Assembly (NCBI GenBank): GCA_020425605.1
Contig: JAGQRH010000004.1
Coordinates: forward strand, 62,001-126,000
Source of the DNA: Planctomycetota bacterium
Lineage (GTDB): Bacteria; Planctomycetota; UBA8742; UBA2392
DNA: 64,000 nt
Direction: 5' to 3'
Shown: positions 53,986-63,756 of the stretch, one piece after another
How the letters are laid out: every line of letters begins with the position of its first letter
How positions within the stretch are numbered: position 1 is the first letter of the stretch
The notes under the pieces: generated by a model
Told to the model about the DNA's origin: nothing
The model's database searches: none
Seen by the model: only the letters and a program-made list of their open reading frames with translations
Program-made: the position numbers and the translations under genes

Positions 53986-55431
53986 ATGAACAAACTATGG
54001 ATTGCAGGGCTGCTGTTGGCGCTGGCCGGCTGCGCATCGGGCAAGCACACATCGGCGCCTGAGCCGGAACATCAGGAGCCGGCAGGAAACACCGAAGAGC
54101 CGACAGAGGACACACAGGAGCCCGCAGACGACCGCCCTGCGCTGACCGGCCTGGACGGCAAGTCCGTGGCGTTCGCCGATGCGCTTGCGCACGACAGGCG
54201 CACGCTGCTGGTCATCATGACCTCATGGTGCGTGCCGTGCCGCAAAGAGCAGCCGAAGGTCGAAGAGTTCGCGGAGACAAACGGCGGCACTACGCGCGTG
54301 TTCTACGTGATCGCCGGCAGTGACGTCGACAAGTCCAACGAGATCGTCACCGACCGCAAGTTCAAGCTGAACGCCTACGCCGACCCGGAAGGCAAAGTTT
54401 CCGAGTACTTCGACGTCGAGAAAACGCCGACGCTTCTGACCTTTGACGCGGATGGCAAGCTCACCGGCACCTACCACAGCATCGAGGACGTGCCCGCCGG
54501 CGAACAATCTGCCGCCACGAAGACGCTTGCGCCGGTCGCCGATTCAGGCACCGAGCTTGGCACCAGCTACGACGTCGTGGTGATGGCAACCGACGAGGAA
54601 AAGGCGGCCACAGACCTGGCCGCCGCCCGCGAAGTGTGTCGCGAGGCCGAGCGGCACCTGAGCGAATGGAAGGACGACAGCGACATCAGCCGGCTGAATC
54701 GCGAAGCGGGTGAGCATCCGGTGGAGGTCCACGGCGACCTGCTGAAGGTGATCAGCGCATCACTCAAGGTCTCGAAGGCAACGGCCGGAGCGTTTGACGT
54801 CACCTGGTACCCGCTCAGCGGTCTTTGGAAGCAGGCCGCTGAAAGCGACAAGCTGCCGAGCGAGACCGAACTGGCCGAGGTGATGAAATCCGTGGGCTAC
54901 GAGAAAGTGATCATTGAGGACTCGATGGTCAGCTTCTCGCAGCCCGGCACGAAGCTCGGTCTTGGGGCTGTCGCCAAGGGCTGGATCGTTGATGCCGTGT
55001 TTCTCGCGCTGAAGAAGCGTGGTTACAGCAACCTGATCGTCAACATCGGCGGCGACCTGCGCACGGCCGGCGTTGGCCCCGAAGGGCCGTGGACTTTCAA
55101 GATCACCGACCCGTATCGGCCGCCCGCGCCGGCCGGCAGCTTTGAATTGCAGGACGGCTCCGTCGCGACCTCGGGCAACTACATCCGCTACACGGAAATT
55201 GAGGGCAAACAGTACGGCCACATCATCGACCCGCGCACGGGCCGGCCGGCCCCTTTCACCGGCTCAGTCAGCGTGTTCGCGCCTGACTGCGCCATGGCCG
55301 ATGCATTGGCGACGGCCCTGTTCGTGATGGGCCCTGACGAGGGGCTGAAGTGGGTGGCCAAGACGCCCGGCATCAAGGCCATCTACGTAACCGAGGACGG
55401 GCTGAAGGCATCATTCGACATCGGCGGGTAG
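53986..55431 (+). CDS. Lipoprotein thioredoxin-ApbE fusion (FAD:protein FMN transferase)
   Basis: 481 residues from the ATG at 53986 (TAGGAG and AAGG upstream). Lipoprotein signal MNKLWIAGLLLALAGC. An acidic Glu/Pro linker precedes a thioredoxin domain (about 45-175) with the redox motif TSWCVPCRKEQ and cis-Pro in KTPTLLTFDAD. From about 185 an ApbE domain follows, with SEWKDDSDISRLNREA, AVAKGWIVDAVF, NIGGDLRTAG and the Mg/FAD site HIIDPRTGRPA. ApbE enzymes attach FMN covalently to Thr/Ser of exported proteins. Fusion to thioredoxin is unusual. No FMN-binding domain target is in the window. Confidence 0.93.
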   Translation: MNKLWIAGLLLALAGCASGKHTSAPEPEHQEPAGNTEEPTEDTQEPADDRPALTGLDGKSVAFADALAHDRRTLLVIMTSWCVPCRKEQPKVEEFAETNGGTTRVFYVIAGSDVDKSNEIVTDRKFKLNAYADPEGKVSEYFDVEKTPTLLTFDADGKLTGTYHSIEDVPAGEQSAATKTLAPVADSGTELGTSYDVVVMATDEEKAATDLAAAREVCREAERHLSEWKDDSDISRLNREAGEHPVEVHGDLLKVISASLKVSKATAGAFDVTWYPLSGLWKQAAESDKLPSETELAEVMKSVGYEKVIIEDSMVSFSQPGTKLGLGAVAKGWIVDAVFLALKKRGYSNLIVNIGGDLRTAGVGPEGPWTFKITDPYRPPAPAGSFELQDGSVATSGNYIRYTEIEGKQYGHIIDPRTGRPAPFTGSVSVFAPDCAMADALATALFVMGPDEGLKWVAKTPGIKAIYVTEDGLKASFDIGG

Positions 55432-55466
55432 TCGGGCTCGCCCGACCTAGCTCGACGGAGTCGAGC
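55431..55466 (+). terminator. Hairpins after the ApbE fusion gene
   Basis: Two small palindromes, GTCGGGC-TC-GCCCGAC (55431-55446) and GCTCGAC-GGA-GTCGAGC (55450-55466), follow the stop directly; no T-run, so termination is likely but not certain. Confidence 0.5.
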
Positions 55467-55472
55467 AAAGTC

Positions 55473-55559
55473 TGGTGGCCGAGGTGGGACTCGAACCCAC
55501 ACGAGGGAAACCCCCAAGGGCTTTTAAGGCCCCAGCGTCTACCATTCCGCCACTCGGCC
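55473..55559 (-). tRNA. tRNA-Leu, anticodon UAA
   Basis: Class II tRNA with encoded CCA. Acceptor GGCCGAG/CTCGGCC with A73, anticodon stem GGGGC/GCCCT around loop CTTAAAA, giving TAA. Long variable arm and T-loop TTCGAGT present. Confidence 0.96.
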
Positions 55560-55577
55560 ACTCTTTACGTGTCAAGC

Positions 55578-56720
55578 TTACTTAGCCTTGCGGGTCGCGA
55601 CAGTCCACTGCTCCCAGCCGTTGATGCGCGGCCAACGGTCGAGCACCTTGGTCCCGTTCACGACGTAGTATCCCGGGTGGGCCGCCGCGGTCATGCACAC
55701 GTGGTTGGGCACGATACGCACCCGGTCGCCCACTTTCACATCCCGCAGAACGCCCGGGTCTTCGGCCATGATGATGCCATGCTCCTGATTTGCCTTCACG
55801 ACGCTGGCGCCGCGCAGACCCACGACCCTGCCGTAGCCGATGTTCGGGTTGTGTCGCTGCGCGCTGGTGTCTTTCGAAAGCGCAAGCCCGCCGGCGTCTA
55901 CGATCAGCCGGTCCGGGTATGCGCCGATCACGCTTGCCAGCACGCTGACAGCAATCCGGTCATCGGGCAACGATTCAAGGCCGACCTGGTCCAGGTCACC
56001 GAACATATAGACGCCCGGCCGCATCTCGGTCACGCCATCGAGGTGCCGCGCATGCGTGGCCGTCGGGGTTGAGCCTACGCTGACCGTATCGCATGCCATG
56101 CCCAGGTCGCGGATACGCTGTGCCGCCAGGACCGCGGCCGCACGCTCGTCCTCGGCAACCTGGGCAATCTCGTTCACACTGCTGCATGCGTACGAGTGCC
56201 CCGCGTGGGTCAGCACACCGGCGAACAACACGCCGGCACGCCCGTTCACAAGTCGCGCGATCTCCAGCAGCGCCGCTGAATCGGGCGCGACTCCCCCACG
56301 CCTGTCGCCGCAGTCAATCTCGATCAAAAGGCTGAGCGGCGAATCAGACTGCCCGGCCGCGCGTGAAATCAGGTACCTGGCGAGCTCAATGTTGTCCGTC
56401 AGCACGTTGAGGTCAGCGCCAAGGCTGGCCAGCGACAACGCCTCATCGATCTTTGACGGCGCGAGCCCCACCGCATACGTGATGTCCCGCAGGCCCGCCT
56501 TCATGAAGTAGCGCGCCTCCGCCAGCGTCGACACTGTGATGCCGCCAAAGTTGCCCGCCGTCGCAATGCGCGCGACATCGACCGACTTGGCCGTCTTCAT
56601 GTGCGGGCGCAGCTGCACGCCGAGCTGCTTCGCCCGCCCGGTCATGAATGCCGCATTGGACTCAAGCTTTGCGCGATCAAGCAACAGCGCAGGCGTCGGG
56701 ATTTCACTGGTTGTCGTCAT
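55578..56720 (-). CDS. D-threonine aldolase / D-serine dehydratase-like PLP enzyme
   Basis: 380 residues. Alanine-racemase-like TIM barrel with the PLP lysine K42 in RPHMKTAKS and a C-terminal metal site PNHVCMTAA (His and Cys as in zinc-dependent DSD1-type enzymes). DNIELARYLI, EIDCGDRRGG and THAGHSY also fit. The family cleaves D-threonine to glycine and acetaldehyde or dehydrates D-serine; which one cannot be told from sequence. Start ATG at 56720; no ribosome site is strong. Single-gene unit, facing the tRNA-Leu. Confidence 0.9.
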   Translation of the reverse strand: MTTTSEIPTPALLLDRAKLESNAAFMTGRAKQLGVQLRPHMKTAKSVDVARIATAGNFGGITVSTLAEARYFMKAGLRDITYAVGLAPSKIDEALSLASLGADLNVLTDNIELARYLISRAAGQSDSPLSLLIEIDCGDRRGGVAPDSAALLEIARLVNGRAGVLFAGVLTHAGHSYACSSVNEIAQVAEDERAAAVLAAQRIRDLGMACDTVSVGSTPTATHARHLDGVTEMRPGVYMFGDLDQVGLESLPDDRIAVSVLASVIGAYPDRLIVDAGGLALSKDTSAQRHNPNIGYGRVVGLRGASVVKANQEHGIIMAEDPGVLRDVKVGDRVRIVPNHVCMTAAAHPGYYVVNGTKVLDRWPRINGWEQWTVATRKAK

Positions 56721-56767
56721 TCGGCGAGTATGCCCCGTAAGCCCCGATCAAGCTATGCTCCCGCGCC

Positions 56768-57400
56768 ATGGACTGGGAAGTCATTCAGCAATACGTGCTT
56801 CAGTACGGCTACCTGGCCGTCATGGTCGGCACTTTCATTGACCAGTCCGGCCTGCAGTCGTTCGTGATCGCGGGCGGCGTCGTGTCACAGGTCGCCGACG
56901 GTGTTTCCATCTATGGCGTGATCATTGCCGGGGCGCTCGGCAGCTTCGTGTCGGATATCCTGTTCTACGGCATTGGCCGGTGGCGCGCGAACTGGCTTGA
57001 CCGCATCGTGCGCTCCGAGAAAGGCCGCGCCCGCCTGAAGGTGCTTGAGCACGGCATGCATAAGTATTCGTTTCCGCTGATCACACTCGGGCGCATCCTG
57101 CCCTGGGTCGGGCGTTTCGTGCCAGCGGCCGCCGGGCTGCGCAAACTGAACTTTGCGCGTGTGGCGGGCTTTGCGGCGCTCGGCTCACTGGCCGTTGCGG
57201 CCGCCTACGGCATGCTCGGCTATTTCGCGGCCGAGTCCGTCCAGCACATGGGCCAGTACTCCCTGTGGATCTGGCTGGGCGCGTTGCTTGTCAGCTTCCC
57301 CGTCGCCGGCTGGCTGCTGAAACGCTTCGATCGCGCCGTGCAGCGACTGCTGGAGGCTGAGCACAAGGCGGAAGAAGAATCCACCGGGTTCGGCGACTAA
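56768..57400 (+). CDS. DedA-family membrane protein
   Basis: 210 residues. Family features: an N-terminal hydrophobic half with FIDQSGLQSFVIAGG, GALGSFVSDILFYGIGRW, the SNARE-associated core RILPWVGRFVPAAAGL with Arg at the membrane, and further helices (FAALGSLAVAAAYGMLGYF, LWIWLGALLVSFPVAGWLL). DedA proteins are inner-membrane transporters, some flipping undecaprenyl phosphate or phospholipids. It overlaps the convergent TolC-like gene by four bases. Confidence 0.9.
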   Translation: MDWEVIQQYVLQYGYLAVMVGTFIDQSGLQSFVIAGGVVSQVADGVSIYGVIIAGALGSFVSDILFYGIGRWRANWLDRIVRSEKGRARLKVLEHGMHKYSFPLITLGRILPWVGRFVPAAAGLRKLNFARVAGFAALGSLAVAAAYGMLGYFAAESVQHMGQYSLWIWLGALLVSFPVAGWLLKRFDRAVQRLLEAEHKAEEESTGFGD

Positions 57401-58986
57401 CGGCCGAGCTCGCCCGTTGCCTTCTGGAGTTGCAAGCGAGCGCGTTCGAGATTGATCTTGGTCTTCACCAGCGCCAGCTCAGCCTGTGTCAGGTCGTTCA
57501 GCGACTGCTTCACCTCGAAGCTGGTCGCAAGACCGGCCTTCTGGCGTTCCTGCTCGGCTTCGTAGGTCTCAGCCTGCAGGTTGCGCGACTCCTCGGCCGC
57601 GTTTACGGATCGGCGCGCGCTCTTGATCTGGCGCACCGCTGCGGCGACCTCGAGAATCACGCCCGTTTCCGTTTCGCGTGCGCTCAGGATCGCGTTGCGC
57701 TTGCTGATCTCGGCCTTGGTCAATGATGAACGCGCCGCGCTGTTCTGCAGCGGCACGCCGAAGCGCAGGTCAAAGCCGTACTTCAGGTTGTCAAAGTCGT
57801 TGTAGCTGCTGAGCGAGTCGTCGAACTCCTTACCGTAGCCGCTGATCGTGATGCTCGACTCAAGGTCCAGCGTCGGCAGCAGCCCATACTCACTCATGTT
57901 GATCGAGATACCGGCGTTTTCGATCTGCTTGGCGGCCTGACGAATCTCCGGGCGGCGGCGCAGGGCGGCCTTCACTTCGGCCAGCAGGTTCGGCTCATCG
58001 GCGCCCACGCGCGAAATGTCTGCGTTGGTGGTCGGCTCGATCACGATGCTGTAGTTGTCGTACAACGCGTAGCCGTGAATCAGGTCCGGGTGAATGGCAT
58101 GCAGCAGCTCGTCGGTGCGCTGCTCAACCAGCGTCTCGGCCTGGATGATCGAAACCTGCTGCGCCTTCAGGTTTGCTTCCTGTGCCAGCACATCGAGGCG
58201 CGTGCCGATCTCGGCCTCGAGGCGGCTCTTGGCCAGGTCCAGTGCGTCCTTGGCGAGGTCTTCCTGCCGGTATAGCACATCCAGTTCCTGTTCAGCCTCG
58301 ACCAGGTTCCAGTACGCCATTGCCACGGCCAGCGCCTGTTCATTGCGCGTGACTTCAACCTGCCAGTCGGCGACGTTCAGGTTGTTCTCGGCGATCCATG
58401 AATTGCCCAGGTTCGGCACGAAACCGAAGCCGTTCAACAGGTGCTGCGTGACCTTCAAGGTTGTGGACGGATAGAACTCAAACGACTGGAACGGGCTGTT
58501 GCTGTCGTTGCGCACGAAGTTGCCGCTGATGTCCAGCGTCGTGCCGGTCGCAAACGGCAGTGTCGCGAAAATGCCGAAGTTGGTGACGGCGGTGATGTCC
58601 TTTGTACGTGAGTCGCCGGGGAATCGACTCTGCACGGCTTGCTCGGTGCGGTTGTAGCCGAGGTTCGCGCCGACGGTGAAATCCAGGTTCGACTTCGCGC
58701 CCTGCACGTTCGCGCGCGCGACCTCCGCGTTCAGCTGCTCGAACAGGATGGCGCGGTTGTGCGTCATTGCCAGCTCGATGCAGTCATCGAACGAGAGCTT
58801 CAGGATGATCGGCTCTTTGCGGCGGTCCAGGCTATCCGGCTTGACCTTCAGGTCTTTCGGCTGGCGCAGCATCACCTCATCGAGCGCGTTTCGGAAAGCC
58901 TCGCTGGGCTCGATTTCCTTGACGCTGTTGTGGCATGCAACCAGCAGGCCACCGGTGCAGCAGAGCAGAATCAACAACTTCTTCAT
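57397..58986 (-). CDS. TolC-like outer-membrane efflux protein (lipoprotein)
   Basis: 529 residues from the ATG at 58986, which has GAGG at the right distance; the ATG at 58992 lies too close to it. Lipoprotein signal KLLILLCCTGGLLVAC. Two homologous coiled-coil halves carry the pattern of outer-membrane efflux proteins (CIELAMTHNRAILFEQLNAEVARAN; ALAVAMAYWNLVEAEQELDVLYRQ; second half SLNDLTQAELALVKTKINLERARLQLQ). It would form an outer-membrane/periplasmic tunnel. No inner-membrane pump or adaptor genes are nearby, so it serves pumps encoded elsewhere. Confidence 0.9.
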   Translation of the reverse strand: MKKLLILLCCTGGLLVACHNSVKEIEPSEAFRNALDEVMLRQPKDLKVKPDSLDRRKEPIILKLSFDDCIELAMTHNRAILFEQLNAEVARANVQGAKSNLDFTVGANLGYNRTEQAVQSRFPGDSRTKDITAVTNFGIFATLPFATGTTLDISGNFVRNDSNSPFQSFEFYPSTTLKVTQHLLNGFGFVPNLGNSWIAENNLNVADWQVEVTRNEQALAVAMAYWNLVEAEQELDVLYRQEDLAKDALDLAKSRLEAEIGTRLDVLAQEANLKAQQVSIIQAETLVEQRTDELLHAIHPDLIHGYALYDNYSIVIEPTTNADISRVGADEPNLLAEVKAALRRRPEIRQAAKQIENAGISINMSEYGLLPTLDLESSITISGYGKEFDDSLSSYNDFDNLKYGFDLRFGVPLQNSAARSSLTKAEISKRNAILSARETETGVILEVAAAVRQIKSARRSVNAAEESRNLQAETYEAEQERQKAGLATSFEVKQSLNDLTQAELALVKTKINLERARLQLQKATGELGR

Positions 58987-59295
58987 CTTCATCCTCGGGC
59001 GCGCCTGCGCGCCGTAACCGTGCGCGAAGGCGCGAGTATGTACGTGTCCTGTGGCTTATTCAAGGCGCGCGCTGGTCGGGTTTGGCCCTCGGATTCAGCC
59101 TTGATCTGCGCGGCTGCGTGCACACCGGGAAATGCAGTTCTCGGCGCCATCCGCCGGCCAAAGTTGCCTGATCTTGCCGCAGCCGGTGGCCAAGCCGGCG
59201 TCCATTGCCTAAAAGAATCCAACAGGCCCCCGCCTTCGGCTATACTTGAGGAACAAAGGCCGCAACAGCACGCGTTAAGGGCCTTGGAGCAAGCA
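58987..59295. promoter_or_regulatory. 309-bp gap before the IPM synthase-like gene
   Basis: No gene is supported here. A TATACT at 59241-59246 could be a -10 for the downstream gene, with a leader of about 43 nt, but the -35 is poor. No T-box or leucine leader peptide was recognised. Confidence 0.3.
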
Positions 59296-60534
59296 ATGAG
59301 CACAGCGACACCTGCTGAAAATGAGCTGATCTACGACTGGAATCGCACCGGCCACGACGCGATTCTCGACCGCAAGAAACCCATCGCCTTCGATGACGAG
59401 ACTTTGCGTGACGGTTTGCAGAGTCCCTCGGCGATCAACCCAACAATCGAACAGAAGATTGAAATCCTGCGTTTAATGGAAAAGTTGGGCATCGACCGCG
59501 TTGACTTAGGTCTCCCCGGCGCCGGGCCCCAGCACATCGAGCATATCGAGGCGCTGCTCAAGACCATCGTCGACGAGAAAATGAACATCAAGCCGGGTGC
59601 CGCTGTGCGCACGGTGGTCAGCGACATCGAGCCGATCGACATGCTGCAGCAGAAATTCGGCATTCCGATCCAGGCCAGCGCGTTCCTCGGCACCAGCCCG
59701 ATCCGCCAGTACGCCGAAGGCTGGACGCTCGAAAAGCTCATGAGCACGATGGAGACGGCCGTGAAATGGGCCGTCGAGCACAAGATCCCGGTCATGTTCG
59801 TCACGGAAGACACCACGCGCAGCAAGCCGGGCGACATCAAGGCGTTGTATTCGCGCGCCATCGAGCTTGGCGCCTACAGCATCTGCGTCTGCGACACCTG
59901 CGGCCACGTCACGCCCCACGGCGTGCGGCAACTGGTCAAGTTCGTGTTCGATGAAATCGTCAACCCAGCCGGCAAGGGCACGCTAGTCAACTGGCACGGC
60001 CACAGCGACCGCGGCCTCGGGCTGATGAACGCGCTCGCGGCCGTGGAGGCCGGTGCCGACATCATCCACGGCACGGCGCTCGGCTTGGGCGAGCGCGTCG
60101 GCAACACACAGATGGACCAGTTGCTGGTGAATCTGAAATTGCTGGGTTTGATTGACAACGACCTCAGCGCGCTGGCCGAGTACGTGAAGAAGGCGCACGA
60201 CTACACCGGCGTGCCGCTGCCGGAGAACTACCCGGTGTTCGGCGAAGACGCCTTCGACACCGGCACAGGCGTTCACGCCAGCGCCGTCATCAAGGCCAAA
60301 AAGAAGGGCGAGGACTGGTTGGCGGACCGCGTGTATTCAGGAGTCCCCGCCAGCGAATTCGGTCTCGAGCAACGCATCCGCGTAGGCCACATGAGCGGCA
60401 AAAGCAACGTGATCTTCTGGCTCGAAAGCCACGGCATCGAAGCCACCGACGACCGAGTCCACAAAATCCTCGAAGCCGCGAAGGCCAGCAAAAAGCTGCT
60501 TAGCGATGAGCAGTTAAAGGATCTCGCACAGTAA
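59296..60534 (+). CDS. 2-isopropylmalate synthase-like DRE-TIM enzyme, no regulatory domain
   Basis: 412 residues from the ATG at 59296 (GGAG upstream); a much longer in-frame frame upstream is non-coding. The DRE-TIM core is clear: DDETLRDGLQSP, DRVDLGLPGAG, and the metal-binding WHGHSDRGLGLMNALAAVEAG, then LGLGERVGNTQMD. Such enzymes condense acetyl-CoA with a 2-oxo acid (isopropylmalate, homocitrate, citramalate). The C-terminal LeuA regulatory domain is missing and the length is that of the short form, so feedback by leucine is unlikely and the substrate is uncertain. Confidence 0.88.
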   Translation: MSTATPAENELIYDWNRTGHDAILDRKKPIAFDDETLRDGLQSPSAINPTIEQKIEILRLMEKLGIDRVDLGLPGAGPQHIEHIEALLKTIVDEKMNIKPGAAVRTVVSDIEPIDMLQQKFGIPIQASAFLGTSPIRQYAEGWTLEKLMSTMETAVKWAVEHKIPVMFVTEDTTRSKPGDIKALYSRAIELGAYSICVCDTCGHVTPHGVRQLVKFVFDEIVNPAGKGTLVNWHGHSDRGLGLMNALAAVEAGADIIHGTALGLGERVGNTQMDQLLVNLKLLGLIDNDLSALAEYVKKAHDYTGVPLPENYPVFGEDAFDTGTGVHASAVIKAKKKGEDWLADRVYSGVPASEFGLEQRIRVGHMSGKSNVIFWLESHGIEATDDRVHKILEAAKASKKLLSDEQLKDLAQ

Positions 60535-60569
60535 GGCGGAATGCCCGCAGTGCCAGCGAGTGTGCCAGC

Positions 60570-61049
60570 ATGTCGAGACCCGAGGACTTCAGCCTTACGT
60601 TTGGCTTCCTCTCCGATAGCTGGGAGCGAGAACACTGCTTCACAACAGCCGCCGCCTGCTACGACTATCTGGGCTTCGACCCCGCCGGTAGCGCGTCTTT
60701 CGTGGAATGGGCGGGAGACGACAGTCTGCTCGAACGGCAGTTCGTGCTCAATTCAGATCAACTCAATCAGCTGTGGGCGGCGGTTCAAGCTCTCGAACTT
60801 TCGGCGACCGCGAAGCACTACCAGAGTGGTAATGGCAACCCGGAACCACGCTACTTTCTGCGAGCGAGCTATCGCTCCACAGACCACATCCTCATCGCTC
60901 GCGGTCGACCACCAAAGCTGGAACCGTTGACAGAAGCCGTCGACGCAATCACCGCATCGGAGTTTGTCAGGGCCATTAGGCCGGCTCCACCGGCGGATAC
61001 GCCAAAGGCCGTCTACCTCGCCCAGCGCAGCTGGCGCGGAGACCGTTGA
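60570..61049 (+). CDS. Hypothetical protein
   Basis: 159 residues, ATG at 60570; no ribosome site is obvious. Visible segments: LTFGFLSDSWEREHCFTTAA, WAGDDSLLERQFVLNSDQLN, and a C-terminal ARGRPPKLEPLTEAVDAITA. No signal peptide or membrane helix. No family recognised. It lies 35 bp after the previous stop. Confidence 0.6.
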   Translation: MSRPEDFSLTFGFLSDSWEREHCFTTAAACYDYLGFDPAGSASFVEWAGDDSLLERQFVLNSDQLNQLWAAVQALELSATAKHYQSGNGNPEPRYFLRASYRSTDHILIARGRPPKLEPLTEAVDAITASEFVRAIRPAPPADTPKAVYLAQRSWRGDR

Positions 61050-61117
61050 GCCGACTGGATTCACCTAAAGACTTGCCTGCCCCTGCCGCTCGATTCTCGT
61101 GCCGTTACACTTTTGGG

Positions 61118-61572
61118 ATGAAACTTCGGAACTCGGCCAAGGCGGTGCTGGTGCATGAGGGGCGCGTGCTACTGACGCGCTGCGTGGACCACTCCGGCGA
61201 CTGGTACTGCTGCCCCGGCGGCGGACAGGAGCCGGGCGAGACGCTGGCGCAGGCCGTGGCCCGCGAGTGCGTCGAGGAAACCGGCGCGATCGTGAACGTG
61301 GGCGACATGCTGTGCGTGCTCGAGTTCCATGACCATCACAACGCGACCCACGCCATCGAGTTCTACTTCGCCTGCACGCTCGAGGGCGGCAAGATCGGCA
61401 TGGGCAACGTGCCCGACAGCGCACAGGTCGCGGTCGAGTGGATCGATCCGCAGAAGCTGAAGAAGATCGACATGCGGCCTTCCGACCTGGTGCCGGTCAT
61501 CAGTGAGCTGAAGGGCTTCAAGTACCTGGGCGACGTCTCCACCCGCCTGCAGCGCGTTGACCCCTCTGACGC

Positions 61573-61576
<4 letters not shown>
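61118..61576 (+). CDS. Nudix hydrolase
   Basis: 152 residues from the ATG at 61118; a longer frame begins at 61046 but adds unlike sequence. Nudix box GQEPGETLAQAVARECVEET (residues about 41-60) with G, E, REC-x-EE-x-G. N-terminal strand AKAVLVHEGRVLLTRC and the CC pair in WYCCPGGG. The stop overlaps the next start (ATGA at 61573), so it is co-translated with the flavoprotein. Confidence 0.9.
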
Positions 61577-62793
<1,217 letters not shown>

Positions 62794-62802
62794 GGTAGCG
62801 AT

Positions 62803-63363
62803 ATGCCTACTTGGTGGTTCGTACGTCATGGGGAATCGCAGGCGCAGACCGGCGAATGGGACGGTCCCGACCATGAGACGCCGCTGTCACGCCTCGGCGA
62901 GCAGCAGGCCGACTCGCTCGCGCCGGCCGTCGCCGAGCTACCGATCCAGCGCGTGCTGGTCTCACCGTACCTCCGCGCGCGCCAGACGGCCGAGCGTGCC
63001 GCACGCCTGCTGAGCCATGAGCACCAAATCGTGCACGACCTGCGTGAGCGCGTGATGGGCGAGGAATACCGCCGCCGCTACTACGAGCCTGAAGTCAGCA
63101 TCAAGCTCGCGACGTGGGACTTCACGCCGCCGAATGGCGAGAGCATCGTAGCCGCCGCCGGGCGTGCCATCCGCGCGCTTGCGGCGCTCGATGGCCCGCA
63201 CAACACGATCGTCTTTGCGCATGGCCGCATACTCGCGGGCGTGCTGACACTGCTCGATGCTGTCGATCCATCTACCGGCGTCGAGCCGATCGCCAACTGC
63301 GTGCCGGTCATTCGCAAGCTGCCGGTGGGCAGCTGGGCGAGCCTGGCGGAGAAGCTGGAATGA
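62803..63363 (+). CDS. Histidine phosphatase family protein
   Basis: 186 residues. The RHGE motif is at the N-terminus (VRHGESQA), the second Arg is in SPYLRARQTAER, and the second His is in VFAHGRIL, so the catalytic set is complete. The family covers phosphoglycerate mutases, phosphatases and SixA-like enzymes; the substrate is not clear. The stop overlaps the next ATG (ATGA at 63360). Confidence 0.9.
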   Translation: MPTWWFVRHGESQAQTGEWDGPDHETPLSRLGEQQADSLAPAVAELPIQRVLVSPYLRARQTAERAARLLSHEHQIVHDLRERVMGEEYRRRYYEPEVSIKLATWDFTPPNGESIVAAAGRAIRALAALDGPHNTIVFAHGRILAGVLTLLDAVDPSTGVEPIANCVPVIRKLPVGSWASLAEKLE

Positions 63364-63731
63364 AGCTGCTGAGTGCCCTGTTGATTTCTCTGGCCATGCT
63401 TGGCGCCGCCTGCGGATCAACCGAGCCGGCAACAGCCCATGACTGCGCCGAGGCCTACTTCAAGGCACAGGTGGCGTTTGACGTGGATCGCATGATCGAG
63501 TTGACGGCCGAGGCCAGCCGCGAGCAGGCCCGCAAGCAGATCGAAGATCAACTGAAGGCCAAGCGCGACAAGATCGAGCGCATGGTCATCACCATCACCG
63601 GAGAGCGCGTCGAGGGCGAGCGCACCATCATCAGCTTTCACCACATCACGTTCTTCAAGGACGGCAAACGCGCCGAGTACGACGCCGAGCGCCAACTGGT
63701 AAAGGAAGACGGCAAGTGGCGCGTGTTGTAG
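63360..63731 (+). CDS. Small lipoprotein, function unknown
   Basis: 123 residues, ATG at 63360 overlapping the previous stop. Signal MKLLSALLISLAMLGAAC (lipobox GAAC). Mature domain is about 100 residues with helical ASREQARKQIEDQLKAKRD and strands MVITITGERVEGERTIISFHH; the plan resembles small NTF2-like or DUF4878-type lipoproteins. No catalytic residues recognised. Confidence 0.75.
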   Translation: MKLLSALLISLAMLGAACGSTEPATAHDCAEAYFKAQVAFDVDRMIELTAEASREQARKQIEDQLKAKRDKIERMVITITGERVEGERTIISFHHITFFKDGKRAEYDAERQLVKEDGKWRVL

Positions 63732-63756
63732 CGTCATCGGCCACTGAGGAGTCACT

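Noticed and set aside
58639..59295. In-frame upstream extension of the IPM synthase-like gene
   Set aside because: It runs antisense through the TolC-like gene and across a non-coding gap; a ribosome site marks the ATG at 59296.
59241..59295. T-box or leucine attenuator before the IPM synthase-like gene
   Set aside because: No Leu-codon leader peptide, no T-box sequence and no terminator hairpin were seen.
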